Positions 9,811 to 21,965 of a stretch of DNA of 64,000 bases are shown here, piece after piece; the first letter of the stretch is position 1; every line of letters starts with the position of its first letter. The notes under the pieces were generated by a model. It saw nothing but the letters and a program-made list of their open reading frames with translations. It did no database searches and had not been told where the DNA came from. The DNA is taken from positions 23,230,717-23,294,716 of the forward strand of contig CM077828.1 in assembly GCA_039720395.1 (NCBI GenBank). Reading direction: 5' to 3'. The position numbers were made by a program, and so were the translations under genes. This DNA is from Liquidambar formosana (Eukaryota; Streptophyta; Magnoliopsida; Saxifragales; Altingiaceae).

Positions 9811-12350
9811 TTAGCTTCAAAACCTGTGCGATGCACAGATTTATTTAAAAAAAATAATATTATCAAAAAAATTAAAATTTTAATAGAATATTTATTTTCT
9901 AAAATAGTAAAATGCATTTGTTAATATAATATGTCAATTGAATTTTAAAGATATAGACAAAAATAAATTACTTTATTGGTGGAAGCTTGTGAAAAAAATG
10001 TATTTGGTGTGATGTTAGCATAATATATCACACAAAATTTATGTATACATCCAAAAAGGATAAATTATTTAGAAAAAAAAAATAATTTAATGGTGGAAGC
10101 TTGTAAAAAATTGAAGGAAGTGACACGTTATGGTATTTGGTGGAAAAAGATTAAGACTCTCTAGAGCCTAGTCCATCCCATGATCATGGTTTTGATATGT
10201 TAGTACGAATTCCAGTATATCGCGCTTTCTTTTTTAATCATCATTGTCTCTATTTGTCTCTCTTTTTGTTTATAACTATTTTTAGTTTCATATGTTCAAT
10301 TTTTGAGAGAGAAGATTGTGAGCGCCGTGTCCTAACCATGCCGGCTCGGGAGTACGCCACTAACCACGGATGATTAGGGTGGAGAGGGAGTCACCACCAG
10401 ATTCTGGCCTCAAGAACCGATTGACCCCTAGCAAGGGCCGAACTTGTCATTACCAAAAGAACCAAGGTTCGGAGCTACGGTACGCAGATGGGAAGGTGTT
10501 AGGTACCCACCTACGCCCAGCTGAAATCCGGCCCCCACATATATTTTATTGGCTTTAATTAAAAAGGACTTATTTGGATTCGACCACTATTCAAACACTT
10601 ATGCGATTGAACTCAATTAATAGCATGCGATGATGGTAAAGAACAAGAAAAGGATTGAGCAAGATTTGTAGACAGATATATAGGATGAAAAAGCTACAAG
10701 GAATACTTACACTGCCTGCAAAAAAGAAAAAGGGATTAAACTATAAAAACATGGCTTATGCACGTGCGTGCATATGGGTTGCACGTGTATGTACACACAT
10801 GCCCACTAAATTTGCCCAATGCCTGCCATGCTATGCTCGAATGGATCTACGACTCGAATGTATGCGGGAAAATGGCTACGGTGCAATTCAAAGACAACAA
10901 AATGACCTAACCCTAGGTGATGAAATGACAATAAATTCTAATGAAGATGAAATAAACAAAATTCATACATCTAGGCCCAAATCATGTGAATTAAATGCCA
11001 GGAATAAATGGAGAGATATGATTGTGGGATTCTACCTATTCTCTAAACTAAAATTAAATTCAAAACATTAATTATCATATACGAAATAAAATAAATGAAT
11101 GTGGGGATGGATTTAATGACTAAACATCAAATGAATAAGATGCTATGGATATTTATGCAATATCATGAATCATTAGATTACGTTATTAAAGAAGAAACGA
11201 AATTAAAGTTTGGGAATCGTTACCCTTAGGTACAGGTAGCAGTAATTCTTTCACCGATTCACCTTCCGGACTTTTTACAGTCTCAACTATAAGTTTTCAA
11301 GATTTTCGGGGGTGGAGGTTGGGTGCAAAATTGGATCCCTTTCTCTTGGGTGAAAGTGGGGTATATATAGGCAAGGATTAGGGTTTAGGTTGGGGTCCAT
11401 TAGGGCTTTTTGGCTGCCATCCAGCAGCTGTCAGCACGGTGTCTCCATAAGGTAAGAACTGATTTGGGGGGAAAGACGTTGGAAATTCAAAATCAAGGTC
11501 ATGCACGTACGTGCCTAAGGAATGCATGTACGTGCATCAACCACGCACGTACGTGCATGGGGTATTTCAATGTGTTGGAAATCGTGTTAGGCCTGCGTGA
11601 GTCCGTTGGGCTTGTCTGTGATAGTCTTTTCGCTGCTGCCCTTCATCATTGGGCTTAAAAAGTGGCTTGTGGTGTCAAAGGGTACAAAATGGGGTGTTAA
11701 CAAAGATAAATAGGAATAAAGAAAATGAAAAAATATGGTACAATCTACTAAATTTGGATTAAACATTGTACAGTGTAGCTTTTCCAATTCTCTCACATAA
11801 GAAGAAACAGATATGTAGTATACATCAAGCGTTAACCTACCTATACTGCATGAAAAAAGAGCAGTGAAAACCAAAAAAAAGAAGGAGAAATTACCTTTTG
11901 GTAATCACTTCCCAACTTAATACCAAACAAAGAAAATTAGTAGTCCTTTTGAATCACATATGAAGTCGATTTGTAAAAAGTTGGCAGATAATATTCTTTC
12001 TTTGGTATTAAGTTGGAAAATGATCACTAAAAAAGTAATTTCCTAAAAAGTCACAAAGTAACGTACTTTTTGGGAAATTACTTTTGAGTGAATATTTCCC
12101 AACGTAATACAAAACAAAGAAAATTGATAGTTATTTTGACGTAAATATACAGTTAATTTATAGCAAGTTGACAGACATTATCCCTTTTTTGGTATTAGGT
12201 TAGAAAGGGGACACTAAAATGCAATATTTGCTTCTTTTTTTTCTCCAACTTGTTCTACTGTTCAGCATGTGATTTGAAAAAAAAAAAAGAAAATTTATAA
12301 ATTTGACACGTGGCATCACCAAGACTCATTTCCTCCGTTATATATATATA
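9811..12350 (-). mobile_element. Helitron, minus orientation, split by a solo LTR
   Basis: On the minus strand the 3' end reads CTGTGCATCGCACAG followed by CTAA and a T, a hairpin plus CTRR terminus. A second, weaker terminus ending in CTAG lies at 9762-9790, so remains of two Helitrons abut here. The interior is homologous to 12354-13843. Excluding the LTR at 10317-11702 it is about 1.15 kb. The 5' TC end is not certain. No Rep/helicase is present. Confidence 0.65.
10317..11702. mobile_element. Solo LTR, 1386 bp
   Basis: It starts TGTGAGCGCC, ends GGGTGTTAACA, and is flanked by exact AAGAT duplications (10312-10316 and 11703-11707). A TATA-like TATATATA lies near 11350. No second LTR or internal domain exists, so it is a recombination product. 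Base composition is visibly more GC-rich than the surroundings. It holds repeated ACGTACGTGC-type motifs at 11500-11560. Superfamily is not determinable by eye. Confidence 0.85.
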
Positions 12351-12353
12351 GTA

Positions 12354-13843
12354 CTAGTTTTAGAACCCGTGCGACGCACGGATTTATTTATAAAAAATAA
12401 TATTATTAGAAAGTTAGAATTTGAACAGAATACTTATTCTATAATATAATATGTTAATTAAATTTAAAAGATATAGAAAAAAATAAATTAAATAATTCGA
12501 TCAAAATAATTTTTGGTGTGATGTTAGCGTAATGCATGTATCACACACAATTTAATTATACTCTCAAAGAAGACAAATTATTTTGAAAAACAATAAAATT
12601 TAATGGTGGAAGTTTGTAAGAAATCAAGGAATTGACACATTATGATATTTGGTGGAAAAAAATTTAGATTTCTAGAGCCTAGCGCATCCCATGATCATGG
12701 TTTTAACGTGTTGGTATATACCAAAGCAAGTATAGCCATTGAAGGTGTCTTGAAATCTAACAGTACAAATTGTAGAATGCATGAAAACGATGAATTTTGG
12801 CATTTCATAAGGGTTTCAAGTGGGTTTTACATAGAGAGAAAAACCAGGGGAAAAATATCAAAAAATTGTTTGAGATTGGAGTATAAAAAGATGAGAGAAA
12901 AGTCTAGATTAGAAAAAGAAAAAAAGGCAAAAGGAGAAGAAAATAAGGGAAAACATAAATCTTTTCAACTTTATATAATTAACCACATAGAAGAATTTTG
13001 ATTACAATAATTTTTTTTCAAAATTTTTTTATTTTATTTACATCGAAGGCAAATCGGGAGAATTTGAAGATTTTGGCATATCGTGTGTTCTTTTTTAATC
13101 CTCATTTCCTCTATTTGTCTCTTTTTTTAATTGTAACTATTTATCTTTTTATACATTCAATTTTTAGGAGGGGAAATGAATAGGCATAAAGAAAATGGAG
13201 AAATATAGACAGTTTACCGAGTTTGGGTTGAACATTGTACAATGTGGATTTTCAAATTCTTCCATGTAAAAACATAGATATATGCAGTGAACACCAAGCA
13301 TCAACTTACTTTCACCGTGTGAAAAAGAGCAGTGAATATCAAAAAAAAATAATAATAATAAAAATGGAGAATTTACCTTTTGGTGACCACTTCTCAGATT
13401 AATACCAAACAAATAAAGTTAGTAGGCTTTTTGAAATACCTATACAATTAATTTGTTGCGAGTTGACAGACAATATTCTTTGTTTGGTATTAAGTTAGAA
13501 AGTGATCACTAAAAAGTAGTTTTCTCAGAAGTCACTAAAAGGAACTTTTTGGAAAAATTACGTTTTAGTGACTACTTTCCAACTTAATTAATGTGAAACA
13601 ATGGAAATTAGTTGTCATTTTGGTGGACATTTACAGTCAATTTGTAGCAAGTTGATAGATTAATATCCTTTTTTGGTATTAGGTTGGAAAACTGTTACTT
13701 AACAGTAAGTTTTCCAAAAGAATTTTCTCCATTGTATTTCACTGTTTCAGCACATAAATTGAAAAAAAAAAAGGAAAATTTTTTATGTTGACACGTGGCC
13801 TTTAAAAGTGTAACCATTCCTCCGTTTTAGATATATATAATCT
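12354..13843 (-). mobile_element. Helitron, minus orientation
   Basis: The minus-strand 3' terminus is CCGTGCGTCGCACGGG, a near-perfect hairpin, then about 10 bases and CTAG before T (12354). The body repeats the content of 9811-12350 in the same order, so these are two related elements in tandem. The right limit is placed before the plus-strand Helitron at 13845. The 5' end is not sharply defined. Confidence 0.65.
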
Positions 13844-13844
13844 A

Positions 13845-15258
13845 TCTATACTACCTATAAAAAGATGAATGTGAGAAAAACTTTTGATTGACTAATATAC
13901 CCTTATTTTAATTTTTAAATACACAACTACCCTTCTACATATATAGGAAATATAGCAATATAAAACACATACCTTAATAAGAATTCTAAGGAAACTATAA
14001 TTCGTATAATAATTAAATAAAACCAAACCTAGATAGGAATTCTAAGGAAACGGAAACTATAATTTGTATTTCTATACTACCTATAAAAGTTTGTATCTTA
14101 GAAAAAGGACAATATTACCATTATTCATTAATTAAAATATCTAAATTATTCTTAATTCTTTGCTATACATGTTTATAAAAAATTCTTTAGAAAACACGTT
14201 AGCATATATTTAGAGACCTAATAATAATATAGAACTAATCAACCATACGTCTCCCTTCTCCCTTCTAGCCATATTATCCAGTGGATCTCACAAATAATCA
14301 ACGATGGTGATTTTTGGCATCCCCCCCACTTCTTTGTAGGTAGCATTCAAAACTATAAGCAAGTTTTGAGAACTACCCTTATTTTTTGTGGCTGTCTTTT
14401 ATAGTATTTATTATTTATTATATAGGGGTTTTTCTTTTCTGTTTCTTGAATTTGAATTGGGTAGGCTTAGGCATAGAATACTAGTGTGTTTAGTTTTATA
14501 ATGCTTATTGAGTAACTGTCAACCGGTGCATCAGTTTAACATTAATTCTTTTTTTTTTCTCTCTTATAAATTGAGTATTTAATCTTTCTCTTTTTCTCTC
14601 TGTGCAGACTCAAAAACCCATCATAAAAAGGTACCAATTTTTTTTTCTTTTCTAGATTCTTCGTTTTGATATGCTCAATATGTTTGTAATATAATCTTGG
14701 AGATTAAAACTCCCTTCATAAGAGATTAATTTGCTTTATTTTTTGTACGTTACAATTTTTATATTTTATATAATATTTTAATTATTTTTTTTTTTAGTGA
14801 TTTGTTGAACAAAATATGTTTGTAAGAAATTGTCATTGACATGGTTATAAGTTATTGTTCCCTATAAATTTCACTATTTTTTTTTTATTATATGTCATTT
14901 ATAGGATCAATTATAGTCAGTAATTTTGTTTCTTGAAATTTGTTTTAGCATACCAGTTGTATAGTAGTTTTTTATCTTCTAGATCAATGAATTGTAAATG
15001 CATCTTGATTTTTATCATTCTCTTAATTCAATGATCATGGGCGTGCTTAAAATTGGATGATCAAAGGTGCACACAAATTTTAATTTGGTGGCTGGTTATT
15101 TATTTATTTATTATTCTCTTTGTATTCTTAGAAAACTTCATTGTGTTAACAAAGGTTCTTCAAGTCTTTGCGTTATATCTTATGATATATATAGGCACAT
15201 GTAACGTTATGCAAGTTTATGAATCTCCTTATAGTTGTATAGCCATCTTTCAAACCTC

Positions 15259-15300
<42 letters not shown>

Positions 15301-15678
15301 TAAGTTCATCAGGATGTTAGTTTCAATATTGCATCTCGATCTTATTGGAATGAGAAATAAGCAAAATTAAAATAAATATTATTCTACCCAAATAGGAAAA
15401 GAAAAAAAAAATTGTTACGTAAGTGAAAAAAATCACAATTTACAAATTTGAGTTATAGTGGGAGAAGGAATAATAGGCAATGTGTGGAAACTAAAATTTG
15501 AGGAATTCTATCTAGAAGAAAAAATTGTTACATGATTGTAAAAAGTTTGGTAGTTATATGAATTAGAGTTGTACTAGGGAGATGAACAATGAGTGAGTAT
15601 AGAAATTTAAATTTGATTTAAAAATTATTTTTTACAATGCAAATATTGTCATGTGCAACGCACGTGTGCATCAACTAA
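13845..15678 (+). mobile_element. Helitron, plus orientation, non-autonomous
   Basis: The 5' end TCTATACTACCTATAAAAAG follows an A. The 3' end has GTGCAACGCACGTG (a short stem) and finishes CAACTAA before a T, fitting the TC...CTRR rule and A/T insertion. A second 5'-type end (TCTATACTACCTATAAAAG) lies at 14071, suggesting a nested copy. A pyrimidine tract ending CTGTGCAG near 14608 looks like an acceptor site, perhaps from a captured gene piece. There is a poly(T) run at 15261-15297. No Rep/helicase. Confidence 0.7.
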
Positions 15679-15689
15679 TAGATATATAG

Positions 15690-15925
15690 ATATAGATGTT
15701 TCCTTAGAATCCACCTCCTATGAATATGGTCAGGCTGAATCTTAGATGGTAGAACAGCCGCAACTTGTTTTCTCAACTGTAACCTTCTGTGTTGTCCTCT
15801 ATTGGCAGGATCTTTTCCTTTGAGGAATTCATCAGTTTTTATGGTAAAATGTATAATCTTTTCTGTAAATATTGCTAACAAAAATTTTTTATGGTAGCCC
15901 ATTGCAGAAGGCCATCTAATAAGCA
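15690..15925 (+). pseudogene. LINE RNase H start remnant, unit 1
   Basis: The plus strand corresponds to W.PPPMN.VRLNLDG, the typical first strand of the RNase H-like domain at the end of plant LINE ORF2. Here a one-base insertion breaks LNLDG. Homologues are at 29140 and 48665. Confidence 0.5.
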
Positions 15926-16070
15926 TAAATGGGCAGCAAATTAAAAGGAACTTTCATTTAAATATTTAGTGATAACATTGAATCATAATTGGAAATAATC
16001 CGGTTGGTTTTGAAAGAGGCAGGTTAAAACCTTATGATGTGTGCCTTTTTTTTTATTTATTTTTATTATT

Positions 16071-16081
<11 letters not shown>

Positions 16082-16102
<21 letters not shown>

Positions 16103-16110
16103 GTTGGGGG
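16082..16110. repeat. Poly(G) tract
   Basis: About 22 G followed by TT and six more G, preceded by a T run. Such tracts are unusual in this AT-rich sequence and are prone to assembly and sequencing error, and to forming quadruplex structures. Confidence 0.9.
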
Positions 16111-16256
16111 GAATGAAGCAAAGAGTCATGAAAGAAAAGAAAGTCTCATCAAACGAGAATTTAATGAAACAAGACGCAACTTATCTATATAGCTAACTGG
16201 TTTTTATACCTGTGGTTGTTACTCTTGGTGATCTTTCTTTTCCAAATGACACTAAA

Positions 16257-16463
16257 TAGCATCTCTAATGGGTATGCCAGATGATGTGTCGAATATTTGG
16301 CTTCGGCACCCCGTGGTGCCAACTGCCAAATATGGTACAACTTCTAACATTTTGCAAAATTTTATTCTTGGCACCCCCATTGGCTCAGAGCTAGAACTTT
16401 GGCATTGTAGCTATGTCAAATTATAGTTTTGACACTATATATATATGCCTTGGAGATGGTCTA
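16257..16463. mobile_element. MITE of the GCATCTCTAATGG type, unit 1
   Basis: Left end TAGCATCTCTAATGGG and right end TTGGAGATGGTCTA are inverted repeats of a common plant MITE family. The copy in unit 2 (29581-30893) is split by a solo LTR. Target duplications are not clear. Confidence 0.5.
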
Positions 16464-17040
16464 ATATAATTCCCCAAAATTTTGCTTTCCCAAAAAAATG
16501 AACAGTACGAAGGGTGCTTAATTTCTTATATTTCACTTTCTTGACAGTGAGAGAAAATAAATTGCTCAACATGGCAATGTTGTACGTTCATGTGGGATTT
16601 GATCATACATCACCAAATCATTGACTAAAGTGGTTTTCTGTACCAATTTGGTGCTAACCGAATATAAAGTAATACATGATACTCATGAATTTTGCATTAG
16701 GCACCATGATTGCTGTGAAAATCACTTCATTTTAATTGGCGATTAAGAAGTTGAAGAAGATGTTGAGGCTATGGGGGATGGTTGAAACTTGCATGAATTT
16801 TGGTAGCTGAGCTAGCAAGCATCTTTTTAATTAGATGGATCCATTTGTACCCCTCTTGAACCACTTGTGTGGTTGTGTACCATAAACATTAAAAAAAAAA
16901 AAAAAATGCTTACATTATAATAATATATATCAATTTTGGTTTTAATGAGTTGGTTTTTTTCACCAACAGATTTCTCCAGTTTGGCTAAGAATTCTAATAT
17001 TCCACTGTTTTGGCTGAGGTTTTGTCGTGTGTGTATATAT
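16464..17040. other. Unit 1 tail, no gene seen
   Basis: Shared in part with 30895-31300 (unit 2) and 48976-49140 (unit 3). It is AT-rich, with an A-run at 16891-16905. I see no coding sequence or transposon ends. Confidence 0.5.
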
Positions 17041-18151
17041 ATAGGGTGATGATCAGGTAAGCATGTATTGATATAAATTATACAAATATTTGTATTGTGG
17101 GTTGTACTTCATGCATTTGTAGGTTACATGATATATTAGATTTATGCACAAAATACAACTCCCAATACATGATGCTGATATAATTTATATTAATACTTGT
17201 TGACTTAATCAAAACTATATATATATATATATATATATATCATAATGTGCAATGTAAATTTATTTTATGAGATTCTAAGTTCGACCAATTTGTGTAATCA
17301 GCTTAGCTTTGTTAGGAAGTGATGCCTTTACCAAATCTGTCTTACCTTGAGCAGGGTTTTCCTCCTCGTGAAGAATGTTGTAGACTTGTAGAGCTTTGTT
17401 TATTTGACACGTGTGATTATGCCCTATGGTGTCATATGCTTTGATTCCACTCAGTATCAACCGTTAGATTTCTTCTAATGATTGGAGTACAATATTTAAA
17501 TAATTCTTCTAGGGTTTAGGCATGAGTTGGGCCTTTGGGGGTACTGGACCAAAACCCTAGCTTTTCACCTATCACCAATGTAGAGTATAAACCGCTACCC
17601 CAATCTAAAGCTACTCATATATTCCCTTCCCTCACACAAAAGTAGGATAAGTTTGACAAAATACGTAATTTGAGAAAATCTATCATTGCATTGACTTCTC
17701 ATTTATTAAACTTCATATTTCTAAAATACATGCTCCTAATTGATATTGGGTTGTATGAAAAATAATTCTTGAAATTAGAAAGGGTAGTATAGGAAAATCC
17801 AAAAAATAAAAAATCTCTGATTTTTTTTAAATGGCCAAACATTCTAAGACAAAAAAAATTACATTCTTCCTACACCTTCCTCCATCATCGTGATTTGGTG
17901 TTGTAATGTCTTCCTACCTATACATTCTTCCTACACCTTCCTCCTAGTAGGCTCCTACATAGGATTGTCACTCAACATCAGCCATTAGAATTTTTTGTTT
18001 ATTTGTTTTGTGAATGACATTGTGCAACCTTTACATGAATTTTTAAGGACTCAGAATCCTCTTCAATACATCAATCCTTTGGTTTTCATCATTGGGTTCA
18101 TGGTGCATGCCATGTTGCACACTAACAAATTTGGTACTAGAAATTGAATTC
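17041..18151. other. Unit 5' spacer (anchor region)
   Basis: Aligned with 34434-35570 and 55701-58160. It includes a (TA)n run at 17215-17240. On the minus strand about 60 codons are open at 17275-17460, but the frame is not kept in the other units. It may be old upstream sequence of the kinase gene. No confident feature. Confidence 0.5.
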
Positions 18152-19265
18152 GGATTCAGCCTCAGTGGTTTCTTGGATCAAACGGCACCCCAGATTGTGG
18201 AAATTCAACTTTGTCCTAAATGAAATCGTCTCTCTTATCAAACACTTGCAGAATGTTGAGGTAAGTCATCAGTTTAGAGAAGCCAATAGCATGGCTGACT
18301 GGTTAGCAAAGGATGGTGTTGTCAGAGTTGCCCCTTTTTTTCACTTGGTTATAATGCTCTTTGTGGAAGCGAGCTGTGGCTTTTATTGCAGCGTGGAGTT
18401 TTTTCTTGCAGCGTGGAGCGGGTGGCTTCTTGGGCGTTGCCCTGTTTTGCGCTGTTTTTGCTGAATGTCGGAGTGTTTTTTATTGGCTGTTTTTGTTTGT
18501 GCTTTGGGTAATTTTTCTTGTCTAAGGCTATTTTTAGGTTGATGGAATTTTTTGGATTCAGGGGACGGTTCTAGTTATTTGGTTGGGGATTTGGATTGAG
18601 TTGGGAGGTTTAAAGTCTATCAGATTGGTTCGTAAGGTTCGGGTCAGTGGAGTATTCTCTGCAGTAAGGGTTTTTGAAGGGGTAGTGATTAGAATCTCTA
18701 CCGGGATTGGTTTGTCTTCTTATGCTATGTTTGACACGTTGGATAACAAGGTTAGATAAGATATGATTGTTGGATGAACAAAAAGTTTTTACGTAGCTTT
18801 GTTTGAAGTGAGAAAGATAGTTCTTGGACAATTTTCTATCGCATTGTTATTTTTAAATGAGATAATATCATTGGATAAAAATATACCACATTTCTTGATG
18901 GGTTTATAATATCCCATATATAGAGGATATAATTATTCTATGGATAATATAAACAGTTATATCCCTTATTTGAAAATAGCATAAAGAATATGAAAAGAAT
19001 ATGTTTATCCAATCCGGCGTATCCGGTATACCAAACATAGTCTTATGGTCTTGGCTTATGTAGCTCTCTTGTGTTCTTGGGAGGTAGGGTGTGTCCTAAT
19101 TGGTCTTTTGATTTAAGTTTTCTCCTTGTTGCGTTTTTAGACGTTTGTTGTTTTGTTTGTGAGAGTTGAAGTTTTCTTGGGTGCTTCCTTTGTAGGTGTT
19201 TTGCTTTGTATCCCTAAATCTCACTTTATTCAATAAAATTTCTTTTTCTTATAAAAAAAAAGAAT
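18152..19265 (+). mobile_element. 5'-truncated LINE with RNase H-like domain and poly(A)
   Basis: The reading frame begins SDSASVVSWIKRH and continues to FREANSMADWLAKDGV, the end of the RNase H-like domain of plant LINE ORF2 (the 'hv.Re.N..AD.LA..G' motif). Roughly 60 codons of the domain survive, followed by a 3' UTR and a polyadenylation-like AATAAAATTT before a short A tail at about 19252. Flanks AATTGAATTC and ATTTGAATTC form a target duplication of about 10 bp. Units 3 and 4 have the empty site. It is a dead, 5'-truncated insertion interrupted by a MITE in its 3' UTR. Confidence 0.8.
18725..19040. mobile_element. MITE in the LINE 3' UTR
   Basis: Ends CTATGTTTGA and CCAAACATAG are inverted repeats flanked by TCTTATG at 18718-18724 and 19041-19047. 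An 8-bp duplication with one mismatch is equally possible, which would suit an hAT origin. The element is 316 bp with no coding sequence. Confidence 0.7.
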
Positions 19266-19784
19266 AAAGAATTTGAATTCAATTCTTGCTAAATTTGACC
19301 ACTATTTATCAGATTTATAATTTATTCCTTCAAGTTGAGACAAAAAATAGATTTAAAGTCAACAAATTTGTTCTATTTTAATTTGTGTAATTCCAAACAG
19401 CACATATGACATAAAATAGAATTGGAAACCAATTCATTTATGTTTTGTATCACTCCAAACAGTCTTGCGATGAACCACTGATGATGGTATGTTTGATTGT
19501 TAAGAGAAGGAATGGAAATGAAAACAAACTTTGTTTCACTTAATTTGTTTTTAAGAAAAATTTTATGACGAGTGTATCTAAGGCTGCTTCTTTGGGCATA
19601 TAGAATCCATGCCCCATATGCACAGGGTAATTATAGAGTCTTTTAGACCTCACATCGCGAAAGAAAAAAAAAAATGGTCTTTCAAACCTTAAAGGTGAAC
19701 ACACATTTTTTTTTTTTGTTGAAAATGTGCGCTTCGTGAGGCACTTATTAAGGCTCGGTTAACCACTAGACTAATCCTTTTGAA
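19266..19784. other. AT-rich spacer, unit 2
   Basis: Shared with 35560-36035 and 58150-58660. It holds A and T runs near 19663 and 19708 and no recognisable coding sequence. Confidence 0.5.
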
Positions 19785-19965
19785 GTGTTTTTAGCGAGAA
19801 AGTAGGGCAACCCTCATCATCTACTTTTCCTTTATATTTACCTATTTGTTTGCAACAACCTGCAACTTTCTCCTTCTCTCTCAAGCTAAAAATATAACTC
19901 TTGCATGCAACATTATGCTTCACAAGATCTCTTCTCAAGGTTGTAGGTTCTCAGTTTCTCCCTCT
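19785..19965 (+). pseudogene. CrRLK1L kinase N-terminal remnant (before pair A), unit 2
   Basis: The plus strand reads FSLKLKI, a stop, then HATLCFTRSLLK. This parallels the FSL.EI..AT.NF motif at the start of the kinase domain. A (CT)n tract follows at 19960-19985. LINE sequence replaces the rest of the N-lobe. Confidence 0.4.
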
Positions 19966-20229
19966 CTCTCTCTCACTCACTCTGTCTCCCCTATTAATAC
20001 ACTCATGCCTGTTGAACTTTTATTTGATCACTTGCACATACATATTAACATAGACAAATAGTTATTATTGGACAATCTCACGTGAGTTCTGGTTATGCAT
20101 ATTGAATTTTTTTTTTTTTAAAAAAAAAAAAAAAGAAAAGAAGAAAAAATGACTAAAAGAGTCAAGATTCTATTTGTATAAAAATTTGTAAAAATGAAAA
20201 AAAAAAAAGTCATTTTATGTTTTCTAGTG

Positions 20230-21250
20230 GCTGCCTCATTTTCACTAATGCAACTACAAATTCTTGTAGGAATATCTTGGAGATCTTATAGTATTTGGGA
20301 ATGCTTCAGGACAAAAGGTAAATTTCCATAAATCTTCTTTTAGATTCTTTTTATATTTGGGAATGCGTTGGAACAAATGGTAAATTTCCATAAATCTTCT
20401 TTTATATTCTTTTTATTTATTTTTATCTACTTTTATATTATCACGCAAGTAATGTATCTAAGAGCATCTCTAGAGGAGATGTCAAATTCCAAATTAGCGC
20501 AAGAAATGGCTATAAAAGGCATTGCCGATCTTCAAATTTATTTCCAACTGAACTAAATTAACGGCCTATCTTTTGATGTCAAATTTGACATCCTTTAAAG
20601 TCATATGCCTTTTATTTTTTATTTTTTTGATTATTTTATTCAAAATTTAACAATTTTAAGGTTTGATTTCTTCATTTTTTTTTTTTTTTTTTTTTAATTT
20701 TAATTTGACATATTGGGTGGAGTGGTTTATTTTGAGTAAGCTTTCAAATTTGGCATATCGGGTGGAATAACCAATTTTAAGTAAACCTTCAAATTGCCAC
20801 ATAAGCTTTCACTTTGTATTTGACATAAAAAAAATTGACATCTCCATTGGAGATGCTCTAATGTGACTGAAATTCTTGGTGAACTTGGAGTAGAGAATTA
20901 TTTTAAATTCTGTAGATACTTGGATACCCATATTATAAAAGGTGAGGAGAAAGATAAAGTCTTTGCTCAAATTCTTGAACAAGTTCAATAAAAAGAAAAT
21001 GCAAATTTGGAAAGCTAATGTCCGGTCCAAATTAAGGAGGTAGAGAAATCCATATAAAGTCAGTTCTTCCAGTACTACTTGGCACATCGTGCAAAAGGAA
21101 AAAAAGGAGGGGGAGAAGAAGAAGAAGATTAGATTGAGAGATGAGATCGATAGAATCCAAAAACAATTTTGTTGGAGTAATAATTTAGATAAAACCCTTT
21201 TGCTCTTATAAGATTTTTTTTGGTCAGCAAAACTACTTTGCGTTAGTGCT
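20230..21250 (+). pseudogene. LINE reverse-transcriptase remnant, unit 2
   Basis: Plus-strand pieces include YLGDL, NASGQKVNFHKSS (equivalent to the 'SGLKVN..KS' motif of plant LINE RT), RYLGIPIL, KDKVFAQILEQVQ and MQIWKANV, which follow the order of the RT C-terminal half (YLGVPL, then WK). A MITE at 20461-20859 splits it, and a tandem duplication of the NFHKSS part lies at 20270-20410. Kinase pair A begins about 200 bp after it. Stops and frameshifts throughout. Confidence 0.65.
20461..20859. mobile_element. MITE of the GAGCATCTCC type, unit 2
   Basis: Left AGAGCATCTCTAGAGGAGATG and right CATCTCCATTGGAGATGCTCT are inverted. Flanks AATGTATCT and AATGTGACT are similar over 9-10 bp, which would suit a Mutator-like origin. 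It is present at the same place in units 3 and 4, inside the LINE RT remnant, so it is older than those duplications. Confidence 0.7.
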
Positions 21251-21439
21251 GATTTTCTAGCTTATCCCAAAACAATTTTATAACAATTTTGTTGGCGTAA
21301 TAACTTAGATAAAAATTTGTGATTTTCCTAAAATAAATCTTATCTATTTTTTGGAAAGATTTGATTGCTAGGTCTAGTTTGTGTGAGTGCTGATTTTCTT
21401 ATCCCAACCACCTATAAAAAACTAAAACAAAAAAGAAAA

Positions 21440-21965
21440 AAAAAGCTCCCATTTGAAGTTCCTAATTTAATATGGAAACAACGGCTTGGGTATTAACATC
21501 AGTGTAGTTTAGGGTTTGCATTATTTCTACACTACAATAAGACTTATACATTGTGGTATGAAGACTGAATATTCCCCTCGTCAATAATTTGCTCCTAAAG
21601 GTTCTAATATCGGCTTATTAGTTGTACCCACATTAGAGCATACCCACATTAGTATGAGCAGTCAAGGGTGCTGATGGTTATCTAGATCCAGATGTAAATG
21701 ATAAATCATCATCTTATATGTAGAGGATTCGGATGATTACTCTTTTGGTATGTTGTATCTTTTTTTGACGTATTATGTGCAAATTATTCTTTAACATTGC
21801 ATTAATTGGAAAAGCAACCACTTAGAGAGGGTTTGCTTAGGGAGATAATTGATCCTCATATTGTTGACACGAGTGTTTGGCACATAAATGTGACAATAAG
21901 CCCGCCATGGGAGATGAGTTTTTCCAATGCGCCCTAGAAAAAAGGACAGAGTGTGTGAGAATGCA
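21440..21965 (+). pseudogene. CrRLK1L kinase fragment, pair A plus arm, unit 2
   Basis: Pieces in order are WKQRLG, GLHYFYT, TLEHTHISM, EDSDDYSFGML (for KSDVYSFGVVL), and CLAHKCDNKPAMGDEFFQCALE. The VYSFG motif is clearer here than in the other units. The stretch just before CLAH is shortened relative to units 1, 3 and 4 (ELL..RYVEIVEN is missing). Not translatable. Confidence 0.8.

Larger units (their letters stand above)
1..17040. repeat. Tandem macro-repeat, unit 1 (5' part outside window)
   Basis: The sequence from position 1 recurs at about 21146, 38103 and 60050, and its later modules recur in the same order in units 2 and 3. Unit 1 ends where the anchor 'atagggtgatgatcaggtaa' begins at 17041. 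It is the most expanded by private insertions (hAT elements, three Helitrons, a solo LTR), which fill 7963-15678. The boundary is defined by the anchor, not by a recognised recombination site. Confidence 0.85.
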
